In this document: positions 1 through 12,281 of the stretch, piece after piece
Layout of the letters: each line of letters opens with the position of its first letter
How positions within the stretch are numbered: position 1 is the stretch's first letter
From: Allacma fusca
Lineage: Eukaryota; Arthropoda; Collembola; Symphypleona; Sminthuridae
Direction: 5' to 3'
DNA: 64,000 nt
Assembly: GCA_947179485.1 (NCBI GenBank)
Contig: OX359245.1
Location: 40,845,067 to 40,909,066 of the forward strand
Translations under genes and position numbers: made by a program
The notes under the pieces: model-generated
The model's input: the letters and a program-made list of their open reading frames with translations, nothing else
Database searches by the model: none
Told to the model about the DNA's origin: nothing

Positions 1-451
1 GCCTCTGGTGCCATTTTATTTACCTCAACATTTTGAACTTAAATTTTTCCAGTATGCTTTCTCTTCTCTGACATTGTAGTGTCTGCCCTGCGATACTCAA
101 TTCGCCTGAAAATTGCATCCGCTTAGCTCCTTGTTTGAGTCGGTCAATTTGTTTACTTTATCTTAAGTATGCGCGAGAATTGCCTGCTGTGGTCCAGATT
201 GACTTCCTAACTGGGAACACTAAATTAATAGATTGGTACAAATAATTATGGGCTGAGTTTGAAGATTATAAATGCTCCATTATTTTTTCATTTTAGTTTC
301 AGAGCAATGACGGGACATTATGGGGAAAGTAATCCAAATTAGGTTTTTCGGGTAGTTTCAATATTGCAGAGCATGGGAGCTAATTTAGACAGATTTTATC
401 AAAAATTGTCTTTGATGATTTCACTTCCCGTCTCCAGGCTTCTGTTCCTCT

Positions 452-1432
452 TAGAGCTTCCTTCGGGTTTCCGAAATCCCGAAGTTCCGTGTTCGGAAAC
501 GGAACGAAACACTTTCGGAACATTCTCTTTGGTTCCGTCATTGAATCGGGACAAAACCGGAACATGAGCACTTGTACCGATAATATTGGGACCGGGACGG
601 TTCAGAGCATCGGTACGAAATCTGTCCCATATAATTTATGTCATCGGAAAGCGGAATTGTTCTGTTCCGTTCCGAACCGATCCCGGCACAATTTCTGAAG
701 CGTCGCGCCATCGTTCAACTAGAATGGAAACACATTTCTTATCGCACTGGCTTGTAAGCAGTTTTTTGCCAAAATAACGAAATTGGATGAACACAGATTT
801 AATTTGCGCAAATGCTTATATGTAATGCGAGTATCGTTTTCCATGAAAATCAACAGAATAACTAATTTTGTTTAATAAACATGGGCATGGGCGATTTTTC
901 TCGAAATGAAAATTCTGATATCGAAATTATTAGCAGTAATGAAGCAAGCTTGCAGGAAATTAACACTGTTAGGCCATTGAAATATACATGCTACAAATAT
1001 TTATTACTAAAAAATAATTAATAATAATTATATAATACTGCACAGTAGTTCTTTTTATATGGCATAATTATTATTAAATATTATTTTATATAATTAAATA
1101 ATAGCATTCCCTAGCATCCAATCTATTAAAAGTATATCATGTATATGTATTAAGTTGCCAGTAATTTGTACACGCATTTCACGTATATGTTGTGAACAAT
1201 TCCGGGATATTTCGGAACGGAACGGGTTCGGAACGGAAAAACTAGCATAATACGGAACGGAACACAACCTGTAACGGAAAAAATACTTTACTTCTGTGTT
1301 CCGAACGGTGTCAGTTCAAATGTTCCGATGTCCCGACAGCCGGAACGGAACCGGGACCAATATTATTTGTAGGTTTCGGAACGAAACGGAATTTCCTACG
1401 GAACAGAAATGTTGAACACATTGGAAGCTCTA
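452..1432. mobile_element. hAT-type MITE with CGGAAC subterminal repeats
   Basis: The ends form short inverted repeats (tagagcttcc at the left, its complement ggaagctcta at the right). They are flanked by an 8-bp direct repeat matching at 7 of 8 positions (gttcctct at 444-451, gttcctgt at 1433-1440), which is the target-site length of hAT transposons. About 250 bp inside each end is dense in degenerate copies of CGGAAC / GTTCCG. The AT-rich centre has no transposase, so this is a non-autonomous copy. Family name unknown; the hAT assignment rests on target-site length and end structure. Confidence 0.75.
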
Positions 1433-2234
1433 GTTCCTGTCAGCTTGTCATACTAAACATTTTAAGAATCGTTAAATTAAACAGTAGTTTAAGTAAAAAT
1501 ACGTTAAATTCATATTAAATTAAATTTTATTTTTAACTGTATCTTGTCATAAGATATTTGGTAGGTACTGTAGCAATTGTTGCTTTTGTTTACGTAGATG
1601 GTAGTTGTACCCCGCTCGGGAATTATCTATAGTATTTTATAGTTGAAAACGATAGAAATTTGAGAAGAGTAAAGACGATGCAAAACCGGTAGCTTGAATG
1701 ACTCAGCAAAAATTCTCATATAGGCTTGATGCGCTTGAGCGCATCCTAGGGTTTTTAATATTATATGCACATATAGTATTAAATTATTTATATGCTGCAT
1801 GTGAAAACTGTATATACGATATGACATGTGGGTTTCAATTAATTGATTTAAAATGTCCAGTAATTTATTTATGAAATGAGTGCAAGTAACAAACTAATTT
1901 AATTTCAATGGCGATTTTATTAATTTTAGCACTATTAATATCATTTAGTATTTGAAAATACTAATTATTCAGTCATGAAATTGATGTAACAAACTTGTGT
2001 TTAGTCTATCTGTTACTGTTCAGAAAAAAATTGAGATCCCAATAAATTTAAAATTATTTGAGCACAATATTAGGTTAGACTTATCAATCACATACTATTT
2101 TCGTTGTAGATAGTACCATTTTGCACCTTTGAAAACACATCAGTCTTAGAAAATAATAAAAACACTACTTTGAGTTGCCCTATTCATCATTCCTGTTCCC
2201 CAGACATCTTCCATTCTGAACAGTGCTCGGACTG
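1433..2234. other. Non-coding stretch with a dispersed repeat
   Basis: I see no credible coding exon. Positions about 1640-1800 match, in inverted orientation, the stretch at about 9335-9490 (shared words such as ttttgcatcgtctttactctt), so this part is a dispersed interspersed repeat. The rest is AT-rich sequence without recognisable structure. Confidence 0.5.
1640..1800 (-). repeat. Dispersed repeat, copy 1
   Basis: The reverse complement of this stretch aligns with 9335-9490: both run from an AT-rich part (atgcag(c/t)atata) through a GAAGCGCA/CAAGCGCA block to gagtcattcaa and ttttgcatcgtctttactctt. I recognise no coding sequence or terminal inverted repeat. It may be a SINE or a fragment of a longer element; the class is unknown. 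Confidence 0.6.
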
Positions 2235-2480
2235 GGTACAGAAACCGTGTACCCGTACCCATACCCGTACCCGAATATCGGGTACTACAAAATGCTGTAC
2301 CTATACCCGTACCCATACCCGAGTACCCGGGTAAATTATTTCAGTACCCGTACCCGTACCTGAAAATACAATGTAGTACCTGTACCCACAATTTACCCGT
2401 ACCCGTAATGTACCCAAAACCTGTACCCGTACCCGAGTATCTATTGTGTGTACCCGGGTATTACTCGGGTACTGGATGTT
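2235..2480. repeat. GTACCC-rich degenerate array
   Basis: About 245 bp made largely of variants of GTACCC / GGGTAC, spaced irregularly rather than in a fixed-period tandem. It looks like the subterminal repeat zones of the hAT elements in this window, but I could not find matching inverted ends or a target duplication. It may be a truncated element end. The left border near cagtgctcgg could be a terminal sequence. Confidence 0.6.
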
Positions 2481-3385
2481 AGGGCGATTTAAAATCCCCG
2501 ACGGCATTAGCCTGCCCAGCTGAAAAATTTTAATTTGTAAAATTTTTTTACCTCCATTAAAAGTGTCCGGGATTTTGGGAATTTTCCCAAGGCGTTAAAT
2601 ACATCCTATTTGAATTTAAAAAAATTATTTAAGGCATTTTTGGATTTTTTTAATAAACACTGACGAAATTCAAATCATACTACCCCAAAATAATAACTTG
2701 CTGAATGAAATGAAATGTGTTCTCGCTAATTGGAATTGGGACGGATTCTTTAATACTAAACTCTCCATAATTTGCTTTTCAACTTGGAGAACAAGAAAAA
2801 TTTTTTTTCCGGCTAATCGAACTCTGTGTATAGAAAATGTTATACAGAAAAATTGAGTTGATCATAATTTTTCCAAGTCAAATATTGCGGTTTCAGGAAA
2901 TAAATGTGGGAGGCAATATTGAATATTCATTTTATATTACAGCTTAATAAAACAAACATTCGTAAAATGTCTCTCACATTTATAAAGCCCGAGACGGAGA
3001 TTTTCGAAAAATGCAGGCAAAATAGAACTAAAATGCAACCCCATGGAAGTAATATTGGTGTGTTTTTGATAGAATTTTTAAACTGCAGTTGACAAATAAT
3101 CGCTTCTATATTACCACCACCAGCACTGCCACCAAAATGATTGTGGCGAAAGAATTTTAAAATAGGTTTTGTATCAGTGGAACTGGCTTCATAACTGCCA
3201 GCATTCCCCCCTCATTATCGTCTAATACTACGTATAAAACTCGTCCCAAGACTGGTAATCCCATGGTACTCGGTGGCTAAACAGTTTTTTTGTGCTACTG
3301 ATGTTTGTGAATTCGGCATTAGAAAATTTACAATTAGTTACGCTTTCAAAATCTATTAACTGTTCAAGAGTAGGTCTTCTAAACG
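2481..3385. other. Non-coding, nothing recognised
   Basis: AT-rich sequence without a supported exon, RNA gene or repeat structure that I can define. Short reading frames here have no domain features. Confidence 0.4.
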
Positions 3386-3783
3386 CAGGAGTCGGATTTA
3401 TGTGGGACGACGGGAAGAATCTTCCCAGGGGAAAAATTTTCCAGCAGAGAAATTTTCAAACGGGATTGCAAACTGGGATTTTCAAATCTGTTGACCTTTT
3501 TTTGGGCACGGATTTTCGAAATTGTTGAGGTGTTTTACTGCAAATGATTTTTCGACCGGAATTTTTGAAATCGTTGAGGTGGTTTACGAAAATGATATTT
3601 TGTCAGCAGTGATTTTCAAATTTATTGACCGTTTTTTCAGCAGGGATTTTTGAATTTATTGGGGTGTTTCACGAAAATTATTGTGTCAACAGGGAGTTTT
3701 AAACTTGCTTCGAACAGGGAAATCATGACCAGCAAGGAAAACGAAAAAATCTTCCAGGGAGATTTACAAAAATCCGACCCCTG
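3386..3783. mobile_element. hAT-type MITE, CAGGGGTCGGATTT family
   Basis: The left end caggagtcggattt and the right end (complement caggggtcggattt) are near-identical inverted repeats. They are flanked by 8-bp direct repeats tctaaacg (3378-3385) and tataaacg (3784-3791), 7 of 8 identical. The interior repeats phrases such as gggattttcaaa and ttgttgacc. Related but incomplete copies lie at 23932-24151 and about 24950-25120. No coding capacity. Confidence 0.7.
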
Positions 3784-3791
3784 TATAAACG

Positions 3792-4741
3792 TATCTGTAT
3801 TGCTTATCTCTGTCAAACGTTCCTTCACCCAATAAAAAATACGTAAAAATTATTCAATGATACCCAATTAGGATTAATGATTTTCAACTGCAGTATTACT
3901 GGTATTTTTAATTTCAGTGCCCGCATTCATTGCGTCTTTCCGCACAATGACAAAGGAGTAACCATTTAATTTTGATTCCTTTGACCATCTGCTATTCCTC
4001 CTGCTGTGACTGTCGACTTGTACGCATTTCCGTTGGCGTATTCAGAATGTTGGAAGGACACATAGATGACAACGAAACTATGTGTCCATAAACTGAAGTG
4101 TCAAATCGCGCCAATTCAACTTTATCTTTGTTCCTTTGAACATGGCATTTTCAACCGGCTTGTCAATTATGCATCGTGTATTTCAAAATAAATCATTTGC
4201 TAATGTCATTTTTGTCTCCCATGTATTATTTTTGGTTAATTTGGTTCTGATACAATGAAATGCAAGATACAATTGCTCCACACAAAGTGTGCATGCTTGC
4301 CTACCCTATGATGGTTTAAGAATATGTTGTTTAAATCGCGTATTAAAACAATATGAAATTTGACGGATTCTGGGTCAACAGTGGCTTTTCTTTGAATAAG
4401 AAATAATCTAATTTTAGTTGAAAACGAGAAGGAGCTCATACGGGCTAAACAAACTTGTTTGTTTTTATGAGACAATATATTAATGCTTACAACATTATTT
4501 TTTCGAACGTGCTAATGCTTTCATATATGCCTGAAGGACCATCGCGATCCGTACACACGCCTAAAAAATTAAGTCTTGAGTAATACGCGCCAGGTACTGC
4601 AATTTATCAGGTTTCTTCTCTTGTATTTGGGGAGGAGCTTATTTGTGTCTTTCCAATAGCTGACACGGCAGTTTTAAAACAGTCTATGATTGTTTTAAAA
4701 TTTACTATGCCTTGGGCACTTATCAGCATTTTTAGGAATTG
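3792..4741. other. Non-coding, nothing recognised
   Basis: No supported exon or structured element up to the target duplication of the LINE that follows (ggaattg at 4735-4741). Confidence 0.4.
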
Positions 4742-4939
4742 TAATGTAATGTAATGTAATGTAATGGCTTTATTACGTCGAATCAACACAGTGCAAAGCA
4801 CTGATTTCCAGTGACAGACAAAAATAAAACTAAGTCATAGATACTATTCTACATATAATATTATAAATAAGTAAGAGAAGCTTATTATAACTAGTTACGC
4901 TTAGATATTAGCCATTTGTTAAGTTCGAACTGAAAATCT

Positions 4940-6540
4940 TTAATACATGTCAAGAATCTTGAGGAAGTATTTGTGCCTGGAGGATCTCTCAAGGGAGGTA
5001 CGAATTGTTTCTAATAGGCATTCCAGCTGATCAGGCTGATTTAATAGTAGTCTAGTGGTGGATACTGTTATATAAGTATGTCTTTCAAAAATAGAGAGAA
5101 TGGAATACGATTCATATAATTTAGACATACAAATATGTATCTTCCTCTGTCTTTTGTTAGTTTGTATAGTAGGAAAGGTTTTACGAGGGAACATATTAAA
5201 ATGGTATCCCTTGAGTTGAATGGCTTTTAGGAAATGGTCAATGCTATTTTGACATTTCAATAGTTCAGTGTTTGAGGCTGCACCCCAAACTGGGAGTCCG
5301 TAATCTACATGAGAAAAAATTAGAGATTTAAATACAATGGACATCATATCCGAGGGAATTAGTCGTTTATAACGAGTGAGTTGGGAGCATTTAAAGGAAA
5401 TCGTTTTATGTACATAGTTGGCATGAATAGCAAAGGTAAGATTGTTATCAAGGAATACGCCCAGGTACTTAAAACTATCAGTTCGGCATACAACATTACC
5501 TTTGTACATAATATTATCGAATGAACATTTTGCTCTAGATCTTATTTTACGGAAAATTACAAAGTAAGTTTTTGAGAAATTGATTTACATATCATTAGCT
5601 TCACACCATTTAGCTATTTTAGATAGTGTACTTTCTAGTTCAGCTTTAAGTAGAGCCGGTTGAGTGGATGTACAAATAGCACCTATGTCATCTGCATATA
5701 AGGAGGCATAGTGTAATGTATCACAAATATCATTGAAATATAAAATAAATAAAATAGGCCCAAGGACACTACCTTGTGGTACACCGCCATTTAAATCAAA
5801 GGATTTAGATATAAATTTGCCTAGTCGAATATTAAATGTTCTATTGGAAAGATAGTTACATAGTATGCAAATTAGGTATTTTGGAAGTTTATATTTGAGT
5901 AGAAGCTTATTGATTAGCTTATGGTATTTAATGCTATCAAATGCTTTTTTAAGTCAACAAGTAGTACAGCAGTGAATAAGTTATTAACAAGTGCATTGTA
6001 AATATTGTGGGTCAACTCAATAAGAGCATGTTGAGTAGATTTTTGTTTTCTGAATCCATATTGCCATTTAGATAGAAGCTTATTATATTCAACGAAAGTT
6101 ATTAACCGAGAGGCAATAATAGATTCAAGGATTTTGGATATGAAAGGCAATATGGAGATTGGTCTATAGGACGTAGGTTTGCTTTTATCAGTGGTAGGTT
6201 TGAGAAGAGGAGTTATAATTGCATTCTTCCACTCAGATGGAAAAGAGCCTGTACTTAGGGCAAAGTTAAATAGGGATGTAAGTAACGTTGCAAATACAGA
6301 GGGGAAAAGTTTGATGATTTTAGGAGGAATACCTTTAATACCCGTAGAACTACTTCCCTTCGTCTTTTTAATTAGCATTTCAGTTTCAGAAATGCTTACA
6401 GGTACAAAATTCAATGGTTGATGCAAAATATTTTTACATATATCATTCAACAATGTGTCATCATCAGCGTGGTTTACAACAAAAGCAGAGGCTAAATGGT
6501 TACAAATAGATTCATTATCATTGTATACATTATCATTCAC
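4940..6540 (-). pseudogene. LINE ORF, C-terminal half: reverse transcriptase (frame-disrupted)
   Basis: The reverse transcriptase is split over frames. The first segment (6540 to about 5914) has SSSTGIKGIPPKI, SYRPISILPFISKILE and YGFRKQKST, and ends inside VDLKK, where the downstream FDS-type block shifts frame. The catalytic LYADD motif is readable at about 5690-5704. The last segment (5509-4940) is the thumb/C-terminal region with YLGVFLDNNLTF and VDYGLPVWG. Two or more frameshifts or stops lie between these parts, so no intact polymerase is encoded. Confidence 0.8.
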
Positions 6541-6566
6541 TTTGAGTTCAGGAATTGACGTACTGC

Positions 6567-8000
6567 TCAGATTACGTCCAGTGAGAATTTTGAAGTGTCC
6601 CAGGATTCCTTGGAGGATTTACATTTAGAGAATTTGGTTTTAAAGTACATGGATTTAGCATTACGTACCTCCCTGGTTACAGTATTACGTGTTTGTTTGT
6701 ATAAATTCCAGGCTTCAGTAGTTTTGACTTTTAAAGCAATTTTCTTAAGATGATGTTTCCTGTGAATAAGCTTTTTAACAGAAGCAGATAACCATACAGC
6801 TGGCTTGGACTTAATACGTCTAGTGATAATGGGAACGTTGTCATCGATTATACATTGAGTTAGGTTGATAAATGTAGAAACTTTGTCGTCAATGTTATCG
6901 AAAGAGTCAATGATTCCCCATTTAGCATTTTCCAGTGCAGAACTTAATTTATGTGTATTCAATTTACTATAGCTTCTGCACGAAATGGTTTTACTTCTAT
7001 ATGAAATCCTTGGCTTTTTTCTAACTACATATATCATATCATGATCCGATATACCACACGGAATAACACCAGAGCAGTTAGCATTCTCGGGGGTATTAGT
7101 GTAGATATGATCAATTAACGTACTACTATTCTGACATGAACGTGTAGGCGTCGTTATTAGTTGCGTAAGGTTTACGCTTTTAGCCCAGTAATTCATATAT
7201 TTAGTAGCATTGCATGGTTTCAGTAAATCTACATTCATATCCGCTAGAATGTACACTTCCGATGACTTACATAGTAACATTTTAATATAATCAGATAACT
7301 CAAAGAAAATATTATCGTTTTCACATATATGGCCTGGAGGACGATAAATATTGACTACTGCAAAAGGCTTAGTCTTAGGTAGTTTAACTATTATGCTGAT
7401 AATTTCAGCTGATAGAAATTCAGAGTCAACAGGTTCAAATATGTAGATAGACTTAATGTAGATAACAATACCACCGCCTTTAGTAATTCTATCCTTCCTG
7501 CAAAGAGAATATCCTTCAACCTGAATCTCATAATCATGTATGCATGAGTTGAGCCAGGTTTCGGAGACACACATTATATCTACGTTATGTTCATGCATAA
7601 AGATAGAGAGTTCATCCAATTTCAGTCTTAGACTACAAATATTAATATACATAATGGAAAGTCCTTTTGGTAATTTAAAGTTTGTATTAGTAGATTCTCT
7701 AACAGCTTCTATAAGGGAGTTATCAAGGTTAGGTAAAAAGAATGAATCGTTATTATTAGCGAGATTATGTAGATATGAGAGTTCAGGGGATTCCAGATTT
7801 TCATGGGTTAGACAGAAATTACAAGACCATGTGTTTAATGCTGCTAGATTTCGGAATTCAGGAATAGATAGAGGTAATTTGAGACAATCAGTGTTATGGT
7901 AAAGAGATTTGCAAATATTACATAAGATAGCAGCCTTTCTTCCGTTGGCTTTACAGCAAATTTTACAAATTTCCTTACTACCTGCTTTATAGTATGCCAT
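6567..8000 (-). pseudogene. LINE ORF, N-terminal half: PHD finger plus APE endonuclease
   Basis: Reads from an ATG at 8000. Residues about 10-65 form a Cys/His cluster (C-x2-C, C-x2-C, H, then WSCNFC) typical of a PHD finger. Residues about 115-340 contain APE-type endonuclease blocks: INICSLRLKLDEL, VSETWLN, IYRPPGH, ILADMNVD and the SDHDMIY end motif. The endonuclease would nick target DNA to prime reverse transcription. The frame is lost after about residue 470, just before the RT part, so the polyprotein is broken and the copy is probably dead. Confidence 0.8.
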
Positions 8001-8426
8001 AGTGATAAAGGAGAATATAATTAGTTTTTACGTACTCACAGGATAATAATAAGTAATCGATTGTCAGTCTTGAAGCTAAGATGAGTGTTGGGTAAAGTTG
8101 TTGAAGGAGTAGGATGCTAACACTGACACAAAGCGTGGATCCTGGTGGCGATGTTTTATTTGCGACGTGGACAGCTCACGACTGGAATTGGATACCTGGT
8201 AGTCCAGATGACAGGGATCAAACTAAGAATATTCGGTCCGTATTTCAACTAATTGACATTAGAGGCTGTCAGGATGCCTAGCGCCAATTACAGCTGGGGA
8301 ATCCCATTCACCGTGGCTTAAAAAGGGAGCCAGGAACCCAGATTGTACAGTGCACTCGTCAGTGCTAGGCTACGGGAGCCATAACTTTAGCGACTACTCT
8401 GCACAACAGTCAGAGTAGGGGAATTG

Positions 8427-9334
8427 CTTAATTCGAACATTTGCTAATGGCCTATATTCACCAACTTTAATTTCCATTGGTTTTAATTTGATAATACGGA
8501 AGTTACTGACATTTTCAATAAAAAGCTTTTTGGTATCTATTTCGTCAGCACAGCTTATAGTCATATTTAAAATATTTTCCTTGCTAAATAAAACGTGGTG
8601 TTCACTTTTCTTTGATAATTTTAATATGCCTCGGAAGTCTCACGTGCGGATCAGTTTGAATATTTTGACCATAGGAGTCAAAGTAGTAGCCGTTATCCGC
8701 AGTTTTTATATATACTATCCAGTAGATATCCAGTGTTTACCTTCATATCTCATATGAAAAAACATACCATCAACCATCAATAGTAACCTTGGGGTAGTTT
8801 TATAAAAAGTAGGCATAAAATGTAGCATACGCGTTAAACTTTACCTAAATCAAAGCCTCTGGACGTAATAATTACCAAGGCCAGAGGGAATTTTCCAGAC
8901 GTTAAAAATTCATTTGGTATACAGTAGAATTCAGTCAACTGTGACAAGCCTGTTTTTGTCAAACTCACTGCTGACCCAGATTGTACATATAACAAAACAA
9001 ATTAGGTTACAAGAGAATAATTTAAGTGTCTACGAAGAAGCAACATACATAGAAGAAGTGGGCATAGAAAAATGAAGTCAAGCGAAACGTTAACAACGCA
9101 AAACGATCAAGTTACGACATTACAGTACCTTTGTGAGGGCCAATAAACGCCCGTCTTCATTCCCGTTCCATAAGGCCCCAGGCAGAGCCAATCCGAACGC
9201 ACCCTCAACATAACCATAACGTTTACCTGCAACTTGATGCTTCGTAACTACTATTTTAGTATTTTAAAAATTGTCAATTATAACCTTAATATATCATGCT
9301 CACATATGTCATATCGCATATGCCATTTTAATAT
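8427..9334. other. Non-coding, nothing recognised
   Basis: No convincing exon, RNA gene or element ends between the LINE and the dispersed repeat that begins near 9335. Confidence 0.4.
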
Positions 9335-9490
9335 GCAGTATATACATAATTGAATTGCATAATACTATATATGTATGTAGTATTAAAAACAATAGGATAC
9401 GCTGAAGCGCACTAAGTCTATACGAGATTTTTGCAGAGTCATTCAAACTATCAGTTTTGCATCGTCTTTACTCTTCTTATTTGTATCGGA
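9335..9490 (+). repeat. Dispersed repeat, copy 2
   Basis: Aligns with the reverse complement of about 1640-1800 over roughly 150 bp, with scattered mismatches and small gaps. It ends close to the target duplication of the 7-kb hAT element, which has inserted beside or into the repeat. Confidence 0.6.
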
Positions 9491-9651
9491 ATTGGGGACT
9501 TATAACCAAGCTAAGGTGCTCAACGAGTCGGATAAAATTGGATATCCGCGGGCCGGATATCCGAAAATACGGATCGGATGGGAGGTCAATCCGATCCGAT
9601 GTAATTTTCCTAAATTTCGCTTTTATCTGAATGGTGTAAACATTTGACAGC

Positions 9652-12140
9652 ATGACGGCCTACGGTAATAGTGATTTGATTGACTATGACGAATCAGAGT
9701 CAGAAGCTGAAGATGACAATAATTCCTTACCTCAAGAACCTGCAGGGAAAAAATTCACGAGTGGAGTATGGAATCATTTTGAAATTGTAGACGACGGCCA
9801 ACGGACAAAATTTAAATACTGCAAAACGTAAGTATTTTCAAGAATCGGTACTTTCTGTAATTTTCAAAATATTGTAGAGTATAAAATTGAATCTGCTGAA
9901 TTGTAATACCCGAAATGCTGCTGATGCAAACAATGATGTTGTTACTATATTAACTTTGAATTGATTTGTCCGTATTTTCAATGCATGTATAACATGCATG
10001 TTAACCGTATAGTTTGTGTACCGTACTACATAGGAAATGCAATATCAATATTAATTAAATTATTTCCCTCTTTTTCACAGAAAATATAAAAGAATAAAAG
10101 AAGGGGGCAGTACTACAAACATGCGGAATCATTTAAAGAATCACCACCGTGGAAAGTTGAACGATGATCCTACCGAAAGTGCAACAAACAGCGCCTCCAA
10201 ACCATTGCTGGATTTTTTTCAAAGAGAGGTTATTTGACTTGATAGATATAGGATTTAAATTGATTGAAAGATGTACATTTTATAAGTTGATCAAATACAG
10301 TTACGGTATTATGCATTATGGTGGGCAGTAATCCCGCGACTACTTCCCCGTTGTCGTTGCTTCCACGACATTTCTACGATAGTGTTTTATTCCCACAGAC
10401 AAATGTACGCCACATGAATATCATGCATCCTTAATTCTTTGCCCATTCTATATAACCCATTCTGAAAAGTACACTCCCAATTATTTGTCCCAAGTTTTAC
10501 TTAAAATCGAAATAAACTTTAAATAATTCTTCAAATTATACAGAAAATAATTCCAAATTCAATGCCCCTTCAAACCCCAATGGTTCCTAATATCAATTTT
10601 TTGACAAAATTAAACATTAAATTTACAACATTTAAAATTTGAAATTAAATCCTTTTATCCAATGATAATATCATAGCAATAGCTTCTTATAATGATTATC
10701 TATCCTCGGGCAATGTTAATCAAAATGGCCTTTCGTCTGCTTCAACTTGATTATTTGAAGTACCCTTGGTTATTATTAACCGTTCAAAATGTATATGAAA
10801 ATATTGGTTAAGGTTCGAAAATATACTAACCATACAAGTGTAAAAAATGATTAAAACTCCAACAGGGGTTTCAAGAATCAAATTTTCGTAAGCTCCTGAG
10901 CAAATGGATAGTGACATCTAATCAACCTTTCCTGGAAGCCGAATCACCAGAATTTCGGGATCTCGTATTGTACCTGAATAAAAATGCTTCGGTTCCTTGT
11001 GCAAATACTGTCCGCAATGATATTATGAATGAATACAAACAGTTAAAAACTCTGAAACAGTTGGAGTTGCAGGTATTTATAGCCTTTCATTATATTTAAA
11101 TATTCTAGATAAACATGCACACACGTGCGTTGAGCATACCATGACAATGTTTTTACTTGCAAATAACTCGACTTTCCAGAATCTGAAGGGAAAATACAGT
11201 CTCGGACTGGATACGTGGACCGCCCCAAATCCGTTGCCGTTCCTGGGAGTGACCATTCATTTTCTTGACGAGAATTGGAAATGCAAGTCAATGTTATTGG
11301 AATTCAAGCTTTTGCCACGAAGTCACACTGAACAGCTGCTTTGCGACACGCTAGTTAATATATTGAGGGATTACGGACTTCAAATAAATAATTTAATGCC
11401 AATAAGTTGTGACAACGATACAAACAACGATGCAATGTTCGTTGTTTAAATGATTATTGTGTGAAGAATGATATTCAACTGAAACCAACGGAGTGCCAGG
11501 TTCGCTGTTTAGGACATGTTATTAACCTGTGTGTGCAAGAAATTTTAAAATATTTGGATGCTGCCCCACCTGATGACCAGATACCTTCATTTGAACAAGA
11601 TTTAAATACAGAAATTGTGAATCCTGACACTGCAATCGGGAAAAAGATCTCTCAGTTGCGGCGAGAAAGTGAAATATTCTAATTCCCTGAGTGAATCGCT
11701 ACATACACTCTGCAAACAGTTTGGGATTAAAGAGTTGCGCCCTGCAGTTGATGTAAAACACAGGTGGAATTCCACGTTCTATATGATTGAAAGGGCTAAA
11801 ACTAAAAATGCCACTTAATTCACTGTGTGCGAGTGAAAAGTCTTTGGGGAAACTGATAATAACTGAGTCTCAGTGGGACGAACTGATGGATTTGAAGGAT
11901 ATTTTGAAGACGTTTTTAAGTGCTACCCGTCGTGCCAGCTGTGAAAATGCGACCACCTCTATGTATATACCACTGTATTTGTGGTTACGTGACAGTTTGA
12001 AGAGTGTTGAAAACCGACACACAGGATCTTTGAAACAAGCTCTGAAAAGTGCTCTGATGAAACTAGAAAAATATCGCCCAATGATTGAATCATCGCCACT
12101 GCTGTTTGTGGCAACTGCTCTTGACCCCAAATATAATATT
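9652..12140 (+). pseudogene. ZBED-type hAT transposase pseudogene
   Basis: Exon 1 is 9652-9827 and exon 2 is 10081-10228. They join in frame and encode a BED-finger region (GVWNHFEI, KYKRIKEGGSTTNMRNHL), but the first zinc Cys appears replaced (TKFKYCKT). Exon 3 (about 10870-11072) reads LLSKWIVTSNQPFLEAESPEF. Exon 4 starts at 11180 with YSLGLDTWTAPN and SCDNDTNNDAMF, typical of the hAT catalytic region. Single-base frameshifts near 11439, 11675 and 11796 break the frame. After ATALDPKYN the LINE begins, and I did not find the hAT C-terminal dimerisation region on the far side. The protein cannot be functional. Confidence 0.85.
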
Positions 12141-12281
12141 GTATGTATGTATGTATGTTTATTGTGTTTCTGAGTATGCTCATACACAAAAGTACACTAA
12201 TAGTTTTACAATAATTTGCGATTACTATAATTATTTGATATACAAGTTGTCACAATTTTTCCTTTGCCGTATCCTTTTCAG

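Larger units (their letters stand above)
4742..8419 (-). mobile_element. Near full-length non-LTR retrotransposon (PHD-endonuclease-RT LINE)
   Basis: A minus-strand element of about 3.7 kb. Its 3' end is a (TAATG)n repeat at 4742-4764, read as a CATTA-type tail on the coding strand, and it appears bounded by a 7-bp direct repeat ggaattg (4735-4741 and 8420-8426). It encodes a PHD-like zinc finger, an APE-type endonuclease and a reverse transcriptase, in that order, with about 420 bp of 5' leader. At least three frame breaks (near 6550, 5945 and 5585) disrupt the reading frame. The simple-repeat tail and the PHD finger suggest a CR1/L2/Jockey-like clade, but I cannot place it firmly. Confidence 0.85.

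Noticed and set aside
4741-4764. TAATG tandem as an independent microsatellite
   Set aside because: Better explained as the 3' tail of the minus-strand LINE, at whose end it lies next to the target duplication.
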